This document shows positions 1-5,501 of a stretch of DNA of 7,513 bases, one piece after another. The first letter of the stretch is position 1. Each line of letters begins with the position of its first letter. Location: the NCBI GenBank assembly GCA_046757205.1, contig JBHHXR010000185.1:1-7513 (forward strand), given 5' to 3'. The notes under the pieces were generated by a model. The model was given only the letters and a program-made list of their open reading frames with translations, did not search any database and was not told the DNA's origin. This DNA is from JBHHXR01 sp046757205. Lineage in GTDB: Bacteria; Pseudomonadota; Alphaproteobacteria; Rhodobacterales; Rhodobacteraceae. Both the position numbers and the translations under genes were made by a program.

Positions 1-219
1 GGTTTCGGCGGAGTCGATCCGCTCGCCGCGCGCCGCCTGCGCGCGCCTGCGCAGTACCTGCCCGCGCTCGGCGCGATGCACCAGCTCGATGGCATCGCGG
101 CCGACCAGCGCCGAGGCATCTTCGGCGCCCTGCAGGCGCGCGGCGGCGATCCTGCCCGCACCGGGGAGGGCCGCCGAAGTCGCCGCCGCCCGCGGCCGCC
201 GGCTGCCATGCCGGCCCAC
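1..219 (-). CDS. Partial PAS-like sensory domain protein (C-terminal part off the left edge)
   Basis: Not a firm gene call. Read on the minus strand, this frame is open from a stop at 322-324 to the window edge. It gives a segment containing GRIAAARLQGAEDASALVGR followed by DAIELVHRAERGQVLRRR. That follows the PAS pattern of 'GRI..A', then 'LVGR.....L.H..(D/E)R', then a Gly-Glu turn. Third codon positions are strongly GC here, as in the flagellar genes. PAS domains sense ligands or redox state and usually sit in histidine kinases, cyclic-di-GMP enzymes or chemoreceptors; the output domain would lie outside the window. The only in-frame start candidate seen is a GTG at 219, without a Shine-Dalgarno sequence. 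The PAS fold also looks short at its beginning, with the usual 'aNpAa' stretch compressed. The true start may therefore be upstream in another frame, or the gene may be damaged. A spurious GC-rich frame is the alternative. Confidence 0.4.
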   Translation of the reverse strand, partial: MGRHGSRRPRAAATSAALPGAGRIAAARLQGAEDASALVGRDAIELVHRAERGQVLRRRAQAARGERIDSAET

Positions 220-558
220 CGGGGCCGGCCGGCGACAACGGGCACGCCGACGGCCCGCGCGGCATCTTTCATGCGCGGGAAACCGAACCGGCCGTTTGTT
301 TCCGAAGCGCGCGCGAACACCTTATCGCGCGATACCGCCGCCCGCCGCCGCAGAAACGCGATCGAACGGACCCCTCGCAGCCTCAAGGGCCGCCGGAGCA
401 CCGCCAGGGCGATGCGGCTGGCCGGCAGGAACTTGTCGTCAGCCGCCGCCATCGCCGCGGCGATCCCGTGGCGGGTCCGGCCGCAGCCCGGTGCCGCTTC
501 GGTCAACCCGTCCGCGCGGGTTCGAAGGCCGCCCCCTCCGGGGCTTCGGCGGGCGCGC
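220..558. other. 339-base stretch between fliP and the PAS-like segment, no recognised gene
   Basis: No product is recognised here. On the minus strand a frame with an ATG at 452 stays open to the window edge. Its first ~75 codons look moderately coding (GC-rich third positions) and include KDAARAVGVPVVAG, but nothing matches a family known to me and no Shine-Dalgarno is visible. Below ~220 the PAS-like frame becomes the better one, so the two would need a frameshift to join. A 19-codon ORF begins with an ATG overlapping the fliP stop (562-560, ATGA) and stops at once. I read the stretch as spacer or a decayed gene. Plus-strand open frames across it have arginine- and proline-rich compositions typical of GC shadows. 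Confidence 0.4.
505..548 (-). terminator. Two hairpins just downstream of fliP, possible operon end
   Basis: Seen: a perfect 6-base stem, AACCCG (505-510) with CGGGTT (517-522), loop of six. Next to it is a second stem, CGAAG (523-527) with CTTCG (544-548), reinforced by inner CCCC/GGGG pairing with a 4-base bulge. They start 11 bases past the fliP stop. Neither is followed by a T-run on the minus strand, so this is not a classical intrinsic terminator. It may act with Rho or as an mRNA 3' end stabiliser. Confidence 0.3.
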
Positions 559-1323
559 TCATATCGGCGACCGGCTGTAGCTTTCCACCAGCGATCCGGC
601 CAGCAGCGTCCAGCCGTCGGCGAGGACGAAGAACACCAGCTTGAAGGGCAGAGAGACGATGGCGGGCGGCACCATCAACATGCCCATCGACATCAGGATG
701 GCGGCGATCACCAGGTCGATGACCAGAAACGGAAGGAAGATCAGGAAGCCGACCTCGAAGCCGCGCTGGATCTCGCTGAGCAGAAATGCAGGAACCAGGA
801 CCGCGAGGGGCGCCTCGGCCACCGGCCCGACCGGGCGCGCGGCAGCGAGCGCCAGCGTTTGCAGCGTATCGGGATCGACCCGCGACGACATGAAGACGCG
901 GAACGGCGCCATCACCCTGGGAAACGCCTGCTCCGGCGTGATGGTGCCGTCGGTGAGCGGCACCACGCCGGCCGTCCAGGCTTCGGTGAACACCGGTTCC
1001 ATGACGAAATAGGTCAGAAACAGCGCCAGGCTGACGATCATCATGTTGGGCGGCGCCTGCTGGACGCCGACCGCCTGACGCAGGATCGACAGCACGGTCA
1101 CCATGAAGGGAAAGCAGGTGAGCATGATGGCCAGGCCGGGCGCCAGGCTCAGCAGCGTCACCAGCACGAAGATCTGCACGGTCCGCAGCGTCAGCGAACC
1201 GCCATCACCGAAGTCGAGCGAAATCTCCTGCGCCATCGCCGCGCCGCCGAGAACGAGCGCCGGCACCAGCACGGCGAGCGCCGCGAACGCCGCCAACGCC
1301 CGGCCGGGCGGATCAGATGCCAT
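559..1323 (-). CDS. fliP: FliP, flagellar type III export gate protein
   Basis: FliP forms, with FliQ and FliR, the membrane gate through which rod, hook and filament subunits leave the cytoplasm. The 254-residue length is normal. Residues 1-31 look like a cleavable signal peptide, with a hydrophobic core ending AMA, as expected for FliP. A membrane region follows at about 48-72, then PFMVTVLSILRQAVGVQQAP (72-91) and NMMIVSLALFLTYF (93-106). PAFLLSEIQRGFEVGF (178-193) fits the first FliP signature. PFLVIDLVIAAILMSMGMLM (198-217) followed by VPP fits the second. The ATG at 1323 gives the right length and signal peptide and overlaps the end of fliN by 11 bases (ATGGCATCTGA), which points to translational coupling. 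It is the last gene of the fliF-fliH-fliN-fliP operon. FliQ and FliR are not downstream, so they must be encoded elsewhere. Confidence 0.97.
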   Translation of the reverse strand: MASDPPGRALAAFAALAVLVPALVLGGAAMAQEISLDFGDGGSLTLRTVQIFVLVTLLSLAPGLAIMLTCFPFMVTVLSILRQAVGVQQAPPNMMIVSLALFLTYFVMEPVFTEAWTAGVVPLTDGTITPEQAFPRVMAPFRVFMSSRVDPDTLQTLALAAARPVGPVAEAPLAVLVPAFLLSEIQRGFEVGFLIFLPFLVIDLVIAAILMSMGMLMVPPAIVSLPFKLVFFVLADGWTLLAGSLVESYSRSPI

Positions 1324-1648
1324 CCGACAGGTCCGCCACTTCGGTCAGCCGGACGGCGATATTTCCCCTCTCCTCTCCGTCCGCCTCGCGCAGTTCGCCG
1401 CGCGCGATCAGCCGTTCGCCGACATAGATCTCGACCGGATCCTCGACCCGGCTGTTCAGGGTCACGACCGAATCCTGCCTGAGGCGCACGAATTCGGAGA
1501 TCTTCATCCGCGCCCGGCCGATCGAGACGGTAATCTCGATGGGGACCGCGCGCAACGGATTGGTCGACAGATCCGCCGGCGGCGCCGGCGAACCGCCGGA
1601 TTCGGGGGGCACCTCGGCGGGGCCCTTGCTGTCGTCTTCATCCGGCAT
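1313..1648 (-). CDS. fliN: FliN, flagellar motor switch / C-ring protein
   Basis: FliN builds the lower part of the cytoplasmic C-ring with FliM, takes part in switching rotation and docks FliH-bound export cargo. The protein is 111 residues. An acidic, Pro/Ser-rich N-terminus (1-30) is followed by a SpoA (FliMN C-terminal) domain at about 33-108. Its hallmarks are PLRAVPIEITVSIGRARMKI (31-50), then a leucine/valine-rich strand set with LNSRVEDPVEIYVGERLIAR (64-83) and the closing IAVRLTEV (97-104). I chose the ATG at 1648 because AGGAGG sits six bases before it and because upstream codons in this frame look like shadow of fliH. The start lies inside the end of the fliH-like gene (11-base overlap), and the stop lies inside the start of fliP. 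The short length matches the minimal FliN of alphaproteobacteria and lacks a CheC-like phosphatase fusion. Confidence 0.95.
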   Translation of the reverse strand: MPDEDDSKGPAEVPPESGGSPAPPADLSTNPLRAVPIEITVSIGRARMKISEFVRLRQDSVVTLNSRVEDPVEIYVGERLIARGELREADGEERGNIAVRLTEVADLSDGI

Positions 1649-2237
1649 GTCGGTCCTCCTGCTCCGTTGCCTGAAAAAAAGCGTCCGCGCACCGCCGAAG
1701 CCGGCCGATCGCGGCGTCGGCGTCGAAGATCTCGCCGGCCTCGCCGATGCCCAGACGCGCCGAGATGCCGGCCACCTCCGGATCGGCCCGAACCTCGGCG
1801 GCGACGCCGCGCTCTTCCAGGATCGCGGCAACGGTGTCGGCGTGCTCCGGCGCGAGGGAAATACGGAGCCGCGGCGCGTTCGTCCCGGCGGCCAGACGCG
1901 CCGCCGCGGCCGCCAGTTCCTCGGCCAGCCCCATCCCGGCGCAGGCGGGCAGGACGGCATCGGTCATCGCCCGCACCAATGGCGCCAGCGAAGCGATGAC
2001 GGCCTTGCGCGCCTCGGTATGGCTGACGGCGAAGTCGGCGGTCGCCTCTTTCGCGGCGGCGAGGAGCGCCGAAATCTCTTCCTCCCTCGCGGTCCGGCTG
2101 GCCTTGCCGCCGTCGCAATACCCCTGCCGGTATGCCGCGTCGCAGGCCTTTTTCAGGATCGCGTTGGGCGACAGGCCGCCATCGCCGGCGACGTCGCCGG
2201 GGTCGTAGATTTCAAGCAGTCGAGCGGCGCCGCTCAT
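1638..2237 (-). CDS. fliH: FliH-like flagellar assembly protein
   Basis: FliH binds and restrains the export ATPase FliI and links it to the C-ring through FliN, so its place directly before fliN is apt. The protein is 199 residues with no membrane segment. YRQGYCDGG (37-45) resembles the glycine-containing motif near the FliH N-terminus. An Ala/Glu-rich helical or coiled-coil stretch spans about 46-118. The C-terminal domain LRISLAPEHADTVAAILEER (124-143), then the DPE motif (152-154) and GEAGEIFDADAAIGRLR (165-181), follows the FliH/YscL C-terminal pattern. FliH family members diverge strongly, so the call rests on this C-terminal pattern plus context. The ATG at 2237 overlaps the fliF stop as ATGA. 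A run of seven T on the coding strand (1680-1674) lies 11 codons before the stop; see findings. Confidence 0.85.
   Translation of the reverse strand: MSGAARLLEIYDPGDVAGDGGLSPNAILKKACDAAYRQGYCDGGKASRTAREEEISALLAAAKEATADFAVSHTEARKAVIASLAPLVRAMTDAVLPACAGMGLAEELAAAAARLAAGTNAPRLRISLAPEHADTVAAILEERGVAAEVRADPEVAGISARLGIGEAGEIFDADAAIGRLRRCADAFFQATEQEDRHAG
1655..1660 (-). promoter_or_regulatory. Strong Shine-Dalgarno that fixes the fliN start
   Basis: On the minus strand AGGAGG stands six bases before the ATG at 1648, inside the last codons of the fliH-like gene. It is the clearest ribosome binding site in the left arm. It separates the 111-residue FliN from longer versions of the same open frame that run back into fliH. 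FliN, the most abundant of these products in a C-ring, may need this extra initiation strength (inference). Confidence 0.8.
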
Positions 2238-3820
2238 GTCGCCTCCCGTTCCGGAGCCGGGTCTTCCAGCCAGCTTTGCAGCACGCGCGCGGAATCCTCG
2301 GTTCTCTCGGCGATGGCGCCGCGAAGCTTCGAGACGCTTTCGGCGCCGTCGGGCGCGGGCAATGCCGGCGGATCGGGCGGCGCGAGTTGGTGAACCGGCG
2401 CCGCCGCGCCGGCCGCCCCCGGCGGTGCAGCAATCTGCGGCGCCGTGGCCTCCTGCGCCAGACGCGGCGCCGCGCCGATCAGACCCGGACGCACGACGAA
2501 CACCGCGAGCGCCAGCGCCACGACGCCCAGTACCACCGTCTGCGCCAGCCGCGACAGGAGCAGCGGCGACAGCGCAAAGGAGCTCTCCGCCACCGTCCCG
2601 TCCAGCGGCTGTTCAGCAAACTGCAACGATTGCAGGGTCACGGTATCGCCGCGGTCCGCGTTATAGCCCGCGGCCGATTTCACCAGGGCCTCGAGCGCCG
2701 CCAGCTCCTCGGCCGGGCGCGGCGCCCACACGGCGTTGCCGCCGGCGTCGCGCGTGGTGACGCCGTCGACGAGGACGGCGACGCTGATGCGGCTGATCCT
2801 GCCCGGTAGTCGAACCCTTTCGGTCCGGGTCTCCGACAGTTCGTAGTTCACGCGCTCGCGGGACAGCGTGTTGTTCTTGGTCGACTTGCCGGTGGAGGCG
2901 GCGGCATCGCCCTCAGGCAGGTTGCTCGCCACGGTAACCGGCTGACCGGCGCCGCCTGCGGCCGATTCGGACTTTTCCTCGGTATCCGTGCTGATCGCCA
3001 CGCGGCTCGCGGGATCGACGGTTTTCTCGACGACGGTTTCGCTGTTCATGTCGGTGTCGATGGCGACTTCCACCACCGCCTTGCCGGCGCCGACCCGGGC
3101 TTCCAGCAGCCGCTCCAGATTCGCCCTCATCAATGCTTCTCGGTCGGTCGCGCGGCCCCGTGCCGTGCCCGCGGCATCGCCCTTGCCCGGCGCCAGGATG
3201 GTGGTGCCCGAGCTGTCGATGATCGAGACATTCTCCGCGGCAAGCCCGGAGACCGCCGAAGACACCAGGAAGCGGACCGCCTCCGCCTGTTCGGCCGAGA
3301 GCTGCCCGCGGGCCAGCGAGACGACGATGGAAGCCGACGATTCATGCGCCGCCCGGAACGGCTGGTTCCGGGCGTCGGCGATATGCACGCGTGCGGATCG
3401 TATCAGCGGCATCGACACGATCGTCCGCGCCAGTTCGCCCTCGCGCGCGCGCTGGTAGGCGGCATCGAACATCTGCGACGTGGTGCCGAACCCGGTCAGC
3501 GAGTCGAGCAGTTCGTAGCCGGCGCCGCCGTTGGCCGGCAGGCCGGCGGCGGCGAGGCTGATCCGCAGCGTATCGCGGGCGTCGCGGTCGACATAGAGTG
3601 CGTCGCCCCGAACCTCGTAGGCGACCCCCTTGCTTTCAAGCGCGGCCGCCACTTCCCCGGCCGAGGCGGCGTCGAGGCCGGCGTAGAGCAGCGCGAAATC
3701 CGGTGCCCCCGCGATCCGCGCGATCAGCAGCATGGCAGCCACCGACATCGCCGCGGCGGTCGCGAAGGCGACCTTCCTGCGCGCATCAAGGGCGATCCAC
3801 AAATCCGCGATCCGTGACAA
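2234..3820 (-). CDS. fliF: FliF, flagellar MS-ring protein
   Basis: FliF forms the inner-membrane MS-ring, the first-built platform of the basal body. As started here it is 528 residues. Order: TM1 at about 18-37; ring-building YscJ/FliF domain (about 40-210) with the conserved FGTTSQMFDAAYQRAREGEL (111-130) and LARTI; a linker and beta-collar region (about 211-345) with KNNTLSRERVNYELSETRTE (315-334) and a low-complexity insertion near 285-312; TM2 at about 420-446; a Pro/Ala-rich cytoplasmic stretch; and a C-terminal helix ARVLQSWLEDP (511-521) like the FliG-binding tail. I chose the TTG at 3820 because GGTGAG lies six bases upstream. It also gives an N-terminus SRIADLWIALDARRKVAF of usual FliF form, and it leaves space for divergent promoters. 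An ATG at 3934 in the same frame would add 38 unconserved residues and leave 21 bases before fliL. First gene of its operon; the fliH-like start overlaps its stop by four bases. Confidence 0.96.
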   Translation of the reverse strand: MSRIADLWIALDARRKVAFATAAAMSVAAMLLIARIAGAPDFALLYAGLDAASAGEVAAALESKGVAYEVRGDALYVDRDARDTLRISLAAAGLPANGGAGYELLDSLTGFGTTSQMFDAAYQRAREGELARTIVSMPLIRSARVHIADARNQPFRAAHESSASIVVSLARGQLSAEQAEAVRFLVSSAVSGLAAENVSIIDSSGTTILAPGKGDAAGTARGRATDREALMRANLERLLEARVGAGKAVVEVAIDTDMNSETVVEKTVDPASRVAISTDTEEKSESAAGGAGQPVTVASNLPEGDAAASTGKSTKNNTLSRERVNYELSETRTERVRLPGRISRISVAVLVDGVTTRDAGGNAVWAPRPAEELAALEALVKSAAGYNADRGDTVTLQSLQFAEQPLDGTVAESSFALSPLLLSRLAQTVVLGVVALALAVFVVRPGLIGAAPRLAQEATAPQIAAPPGAAGAAAPVHQLAPPDPPALPAPDGAESVSKLRGAIAERTEDSARVLQSWLEDPAPEREAT

Positions 3821-3837
3821 CCTGCTCTCACCGTACA

Positions 3838-3872
3838 GTTCCGGCGCCGTTCTGGTACCGGTGTTCCGGCGC
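3838..3872. repeat. 10-base direct repeat GTTCCGGCGC flanking a GGTACC palindrome
   Basis: GTTCCGGCGC occurs at 3838-3847 and again at 3863-3872, 25 bases start to start, with GGTACC at 3854-3859 between them. It lies just upstream of the proposed fliF TTG, on the 5' leader side of that gene. A transcription factor site or translational control element is possible. In DNA this GC-rich, chance cannot be excluded. Confidence 0.35.
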
Positions 3873-3891
3873 GGATATTCGATCAGCGATG

Positions 3892-3906
3892 TTAACAATC
3901 GGTTAG
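3892..3906. promoter_or_regulatory. CtrA-like binding box
   Basis: TTAA-CAATCGG-TTAG: two half sites with the correct seven-base spacer, one mismatch from the alphaproteobacterial CtrA consensus TTAA-N7-TTAA. CtrA, the response regulator downstream of CckA/ChpT, controls flagellar operons in many alphaproteobacteria. The box lies 50 bases before the fliL start and 72 before the proposed fliF start, so it could serve both arms. AT-rich words are rare in this DNA, which makes a chance match less likely. No binding data are implied. Confidence 0.55.
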
Positions 3907-3925
3907 TGGCCGGTGGCGTAAACGT

Positions 3926-3944
3926 TTCCCGCATCTACCGGGAA
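3926..3944. repeat. Inverted repeat TTCCCG-N7-CGGGAA before fliL
   Basis: TTCCCG (3926-3931) and CGGGAA (3939-3944) form a 6-base inverted repeat with a 7-base spacer, ending 11 bases before the fliL ATG. It could be an operator for a dimeric regulator, or an RNA hairpin in the fliL leader that would crowd the weak ribosome binding site (CAGGCG). Function unknown. Confidence 0.4.
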
Positions 3945-3955
3945 CAGGCGAAGAC

Positions 3956-4438
3956 ATGGCCGCGGCGGAGGATCAAACTGAAGAATCGGGCGCGAAGCGC
4001 GGGGGCGGGGGCAAGCGGCTGCTCGCCGGTCTGGCGGGCGCGGCGGTACTTGGCGCCGGCGGGTTTTACGCCATGTGGTCCGGCGTGCTTGCCCTTCCGA
4101 AATCCGACAAGCCGCCGGCGGAGGAAGCCGCCGGCGCGACGGCCGTCTTCGTCCGGCTCGACCCGATCGTGGTGACACTCGGCGACGGCGGAAAGCTTCG
4201 CCAGCTCCGGGTCCAGGTCCAGCTCGACGTGCCGCCGGACACCGCCGCCGAGGTCGAGGCGATTTCGCCCCGCATCCTCGACGCGCTCAATACCTTTCTC
4301 CGCGCGGTGGATGCGCGCGATCTGGCGGAATCGACGGCGTTTCCGCGCATCAAGGCGCAGATGCTTCGGCGGGTGCAGATCATCGCCGGCAAGGACAGGA
4401 TAAACGGCCTGCTGGTGACCGAATTCATCATGAACTAG
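3956..4438 (+). CDS. fliL: FliL, stator/basal-body associated membrane protein
   Basis: FliL is a single-pass inner membrane protein whose periplasmic stomatin-like domain rings the MotAB stator and supports its activation. The 160-residue protein has a charged cytoplasmic head (1-21), one membrane segment at about 22-45 and a linker rich in Pro/Ala/Glu. The periplasmic FliL domain spans about 64-160: FVRLDPIVVTLGDGGKLRQL (65-84), VQVQLDV (86-92), then ILDALNTFLRAVDARDLAES (107-126) and the conserved end INGLLVTEFIMN (149-160). Length and order match the family. The ATG at 3956 follows a weak CAGGCG site; the next in-frame ATG would remove most of the membrane segment. It is the first gene of the plus-strand arm, placed opposite fliF across the divergent control region, with the next gene 17 bases downstream. 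Confidence 0.94.
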   Translation: MAAAEDQTEESGAKRGGGGKRLLAGLAGAAVLGAGGFYAMWSGVLALPKSDKPPAEEAAGATAVFVRLDPIVVTLGDGGKLRQLRVQVQLDVPPDTAAEVEAISPRILDALNTFLRAVDARDLAESTAFPRIKAQMLRRVQIIAGKDRINGLLVTEFIMN

Positions 4439-4455
4439 TCGCAGGAGATATTCAC

Positions 4456-4869
4456 ATGGGACTCGTCTCGGACGGATTGCTGATCGCCGGCGCCCTGGCC
4501 GCCGCGTTCTATTGTTTCGTGCTGGCCAGGCGGGTGCGGTCTCTCGGCGACCTCGACAAGGGGCTGGGATCGGCGATCGCCTCGCTGTCGCACCGGGTCG
4601 GCGAGCTTCAGGTCGCGTTGGAATCGGCGAAATCGGCGGCGGCCGCGGCGCAATCGGAGACCGACGCGGCGGCGGACCGCGCGGAACGCGCGGCCAACCG
4701 GCTGCAACTGCTTCTGGCGGCGACGCAACTCGACGAACCGCGGGCGCAGGGGCGCGGCGCCCCGGCGGACGAATTCCAGTTCGCGCCGCGTTCCGAGACG
4801 CCGGACAAAGCGCCGCCGCGCGCGCCCGGTCCGGCCCGGCACATGCCTCGGCCCAGCGAACTGGCCTGA
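4456..4869 (+). CDS. Small membrane-anchored coiled-coil protein of the flagellar cluster
   Basis: Function unknown. The 137-residue product starts at an ATG with AGGAG eight bases upstream, 17 bases after fliL. It has one N-terminal membrane segment (about 5-25, with GLLIAGALAAAFYCFVLARR at 7-26) and positive residues just after, so the bulk probably faces the cytoplasm. Next comes a long Ala/Glu/Arg helix likely to form a coiled coil (about 30-92) and a disordered Pro/Ala/Arg tail (93-137). The architecture (short TM, then 'L...R.......L...' heptads, then Leu-rich end LQLLLAA) recalls the small uncharacterised protein often found between fliL and motE in alphaproteobacteria. I believe that family is called DUF6468, but I cannot verify this. 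Tight spacing on both sides (17 bases before, 1 after) implies co-translation with FliL and the MotE-like protein and a role in stator or basal-body assembly (inference). Confidence 0.82.
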   Translation: MGLVSDGLLIAGALAAAFYCFVLARRVRSLGDLDKGLGSAIASLSHRVGELQVALESAKSAAAAAQSETDAAADRAERAANRLQLLLAATQLDEPRAQGRGAPADEFQFAPRSETPDKAPPRAPGPARHMPRPSELA

Positions 4870-4870
4870 C

Positions 4871-5476
4871 ATGGCTGGCGGTGGAATATTGCGGGCACGG
4901 CAGAACCGCTCCGGTTCCCTGAGCCTTGTCCTCGCCTGCTTTCTCGCCTCGGCGTTCCTGCGCGTCGGAGACCCGAAATCGGCCATCGCGCGCGAAATCC
5001 AGACATTTCGAAGCGATCACCAGGGCACCGAAGCGGGCGCGGAGCCCGCCGCGGGCGAGCCGCAATGCGAGAAACCGGGGCCGCTGTTGCAGGCCGTTCA
5101 CGAACGCAGCGCGCAGCTCGACGTCCGCGAGAAGGGGCTGGCGTCGCGCCTGCAAACGCTGCGCGTGGCGAAATTGCGCCTCGATGACCAGTTGGCGGAG
5201 CTGGAGCGGGCCGAGCGCCGGCTGTCCGAGAAGATCGCCCGCGCCGACGGCGCCGCCGAAGCCGATGTCGAGCGCCTGACGGCCGTCTACGAGAATATGA
5301 AACCCAAGAACGCGGCCAGGCTGTTCGAGGCTATGGATGTCGAGTTCGCGGCCGGGTTTCTTGCTCGCATGCGCCCCCAGGCGGCGGCCGGCGTTCTGGC
5401 CCTGATGAAATCCGAGACGGCCTACGCCGTGAGCGCCGTCATCGCCGGGCGCAACGCCGCGGCGCCGAAGAACTGA
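4871..5476 (+). CDS. motE: MotE-like periplasmic motility protein
   Basis: Product of 201 residues. A signal-anchor or signal peptide lies at about 14-33 (SLSLVLACFLASAFLRVG), followed by a Pro/Glu linker with one cysteine (QCEKP near 65-69). A long heptad coiled coil spans about 72-135 (ERSAQLDVREKGLASRLQTL at 78-97 and AELERAERRL after it). A compact C-terminal domain spans about 136-196, with LTAVYENMKPKNAARLFEAM then AAGFLARMRP, the MgtE-N/FliG-middle-like repeat typical of MotE. In Sinorhizobium meliloti, MotE is a chaperone for the periplasmic motility protein MotC; related proteins sit next to fliL in many alphaproteobacteria. The ATG follows the previous stop by one base (TGAcATG) without its own clear Shine-Dalgarno, so it is probably translated by re-initiation. 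The family assignment is firm; the chaperone role here is inference. Confidence 0.85.
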   Translation: MAGGGILRARQNRSGSLSLVLACFLASAFLRVGDPKSAIAREIQTFRSDHQGTEAGAEPAAGEPQCEKPGPLLQAVHERSAQLDVREKGLASRLQTLRVAKLRLDDQLAELERAERRLSEKIARADGAAEADVERLTAVYENMKPKNAARLFEAMDVEFAAGFLARMRPQAAAGVLALMKSETAYAVSAVIAGRNAAAPKN

Positions 5477-5501
5477 CCGGCCCCGCTGTTTCCGCGGCCG
5501 G
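5477..5501 (+). terminator. Hairpin directly after the motE-like stop
   Basis: CCGGCC (5477-5482) pairs with GGCCGG (5496-5501) around a 13-base loop containing the short GTTT. An alternative fold pairs CCGC with GCGG inside. It begins at the base after the stop codon but no T-run follows, so termination would be weak or Rho-assisted. It may separate fliL-motE expression from motA. Confidence 0.3.

Larger units (their letters stand above)
3821..3955. promoter_or_regulatory. Divergent control region between fliF and fliL
   Basis: This 135-base stretch separates the two transcription arms and is visibly less GC-rich than its flanks, particularly at 3874-3930. It carries a CtrA-like box, a 10-base direct repeat and an inverted repeat, annotated separately. 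I could not place a convincing -35/-10 pair, a sigma-54 GG-N10-GC element or a sigma-28 element on either strand, so transcription starts remain unknown. The assignment as a control region assumes fliF starts at 3820, not at 3934. Confidence 0.6.

Noticed and set aside
76..1482. Long plus-strand open frame (468 codons) across the PAS-like region, fliP and the end of fliN
   Set aside because: Its translation is dominated by Arg, Gln and His with no membrane or domain pattern, and it lies antisense to clearly conserved fliP and fliN. It is a GC-driven shadow.
1504..2118. Minus-strand open frame of 204 codons in another frame over fliH and fliN
   Set aside because: Arginine/glycine-rich shadow without any start signal; FliH and FliN frames carry the conserved motifs.
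3821..3955. Sigma-54 or sigma-28 promoter between fliF and fliL
   Set aside because: Looked on both strands for GG-N10-GC with flanking consensus and for TAAA-N15-GCCGATAA. No adequate match was found by eye.
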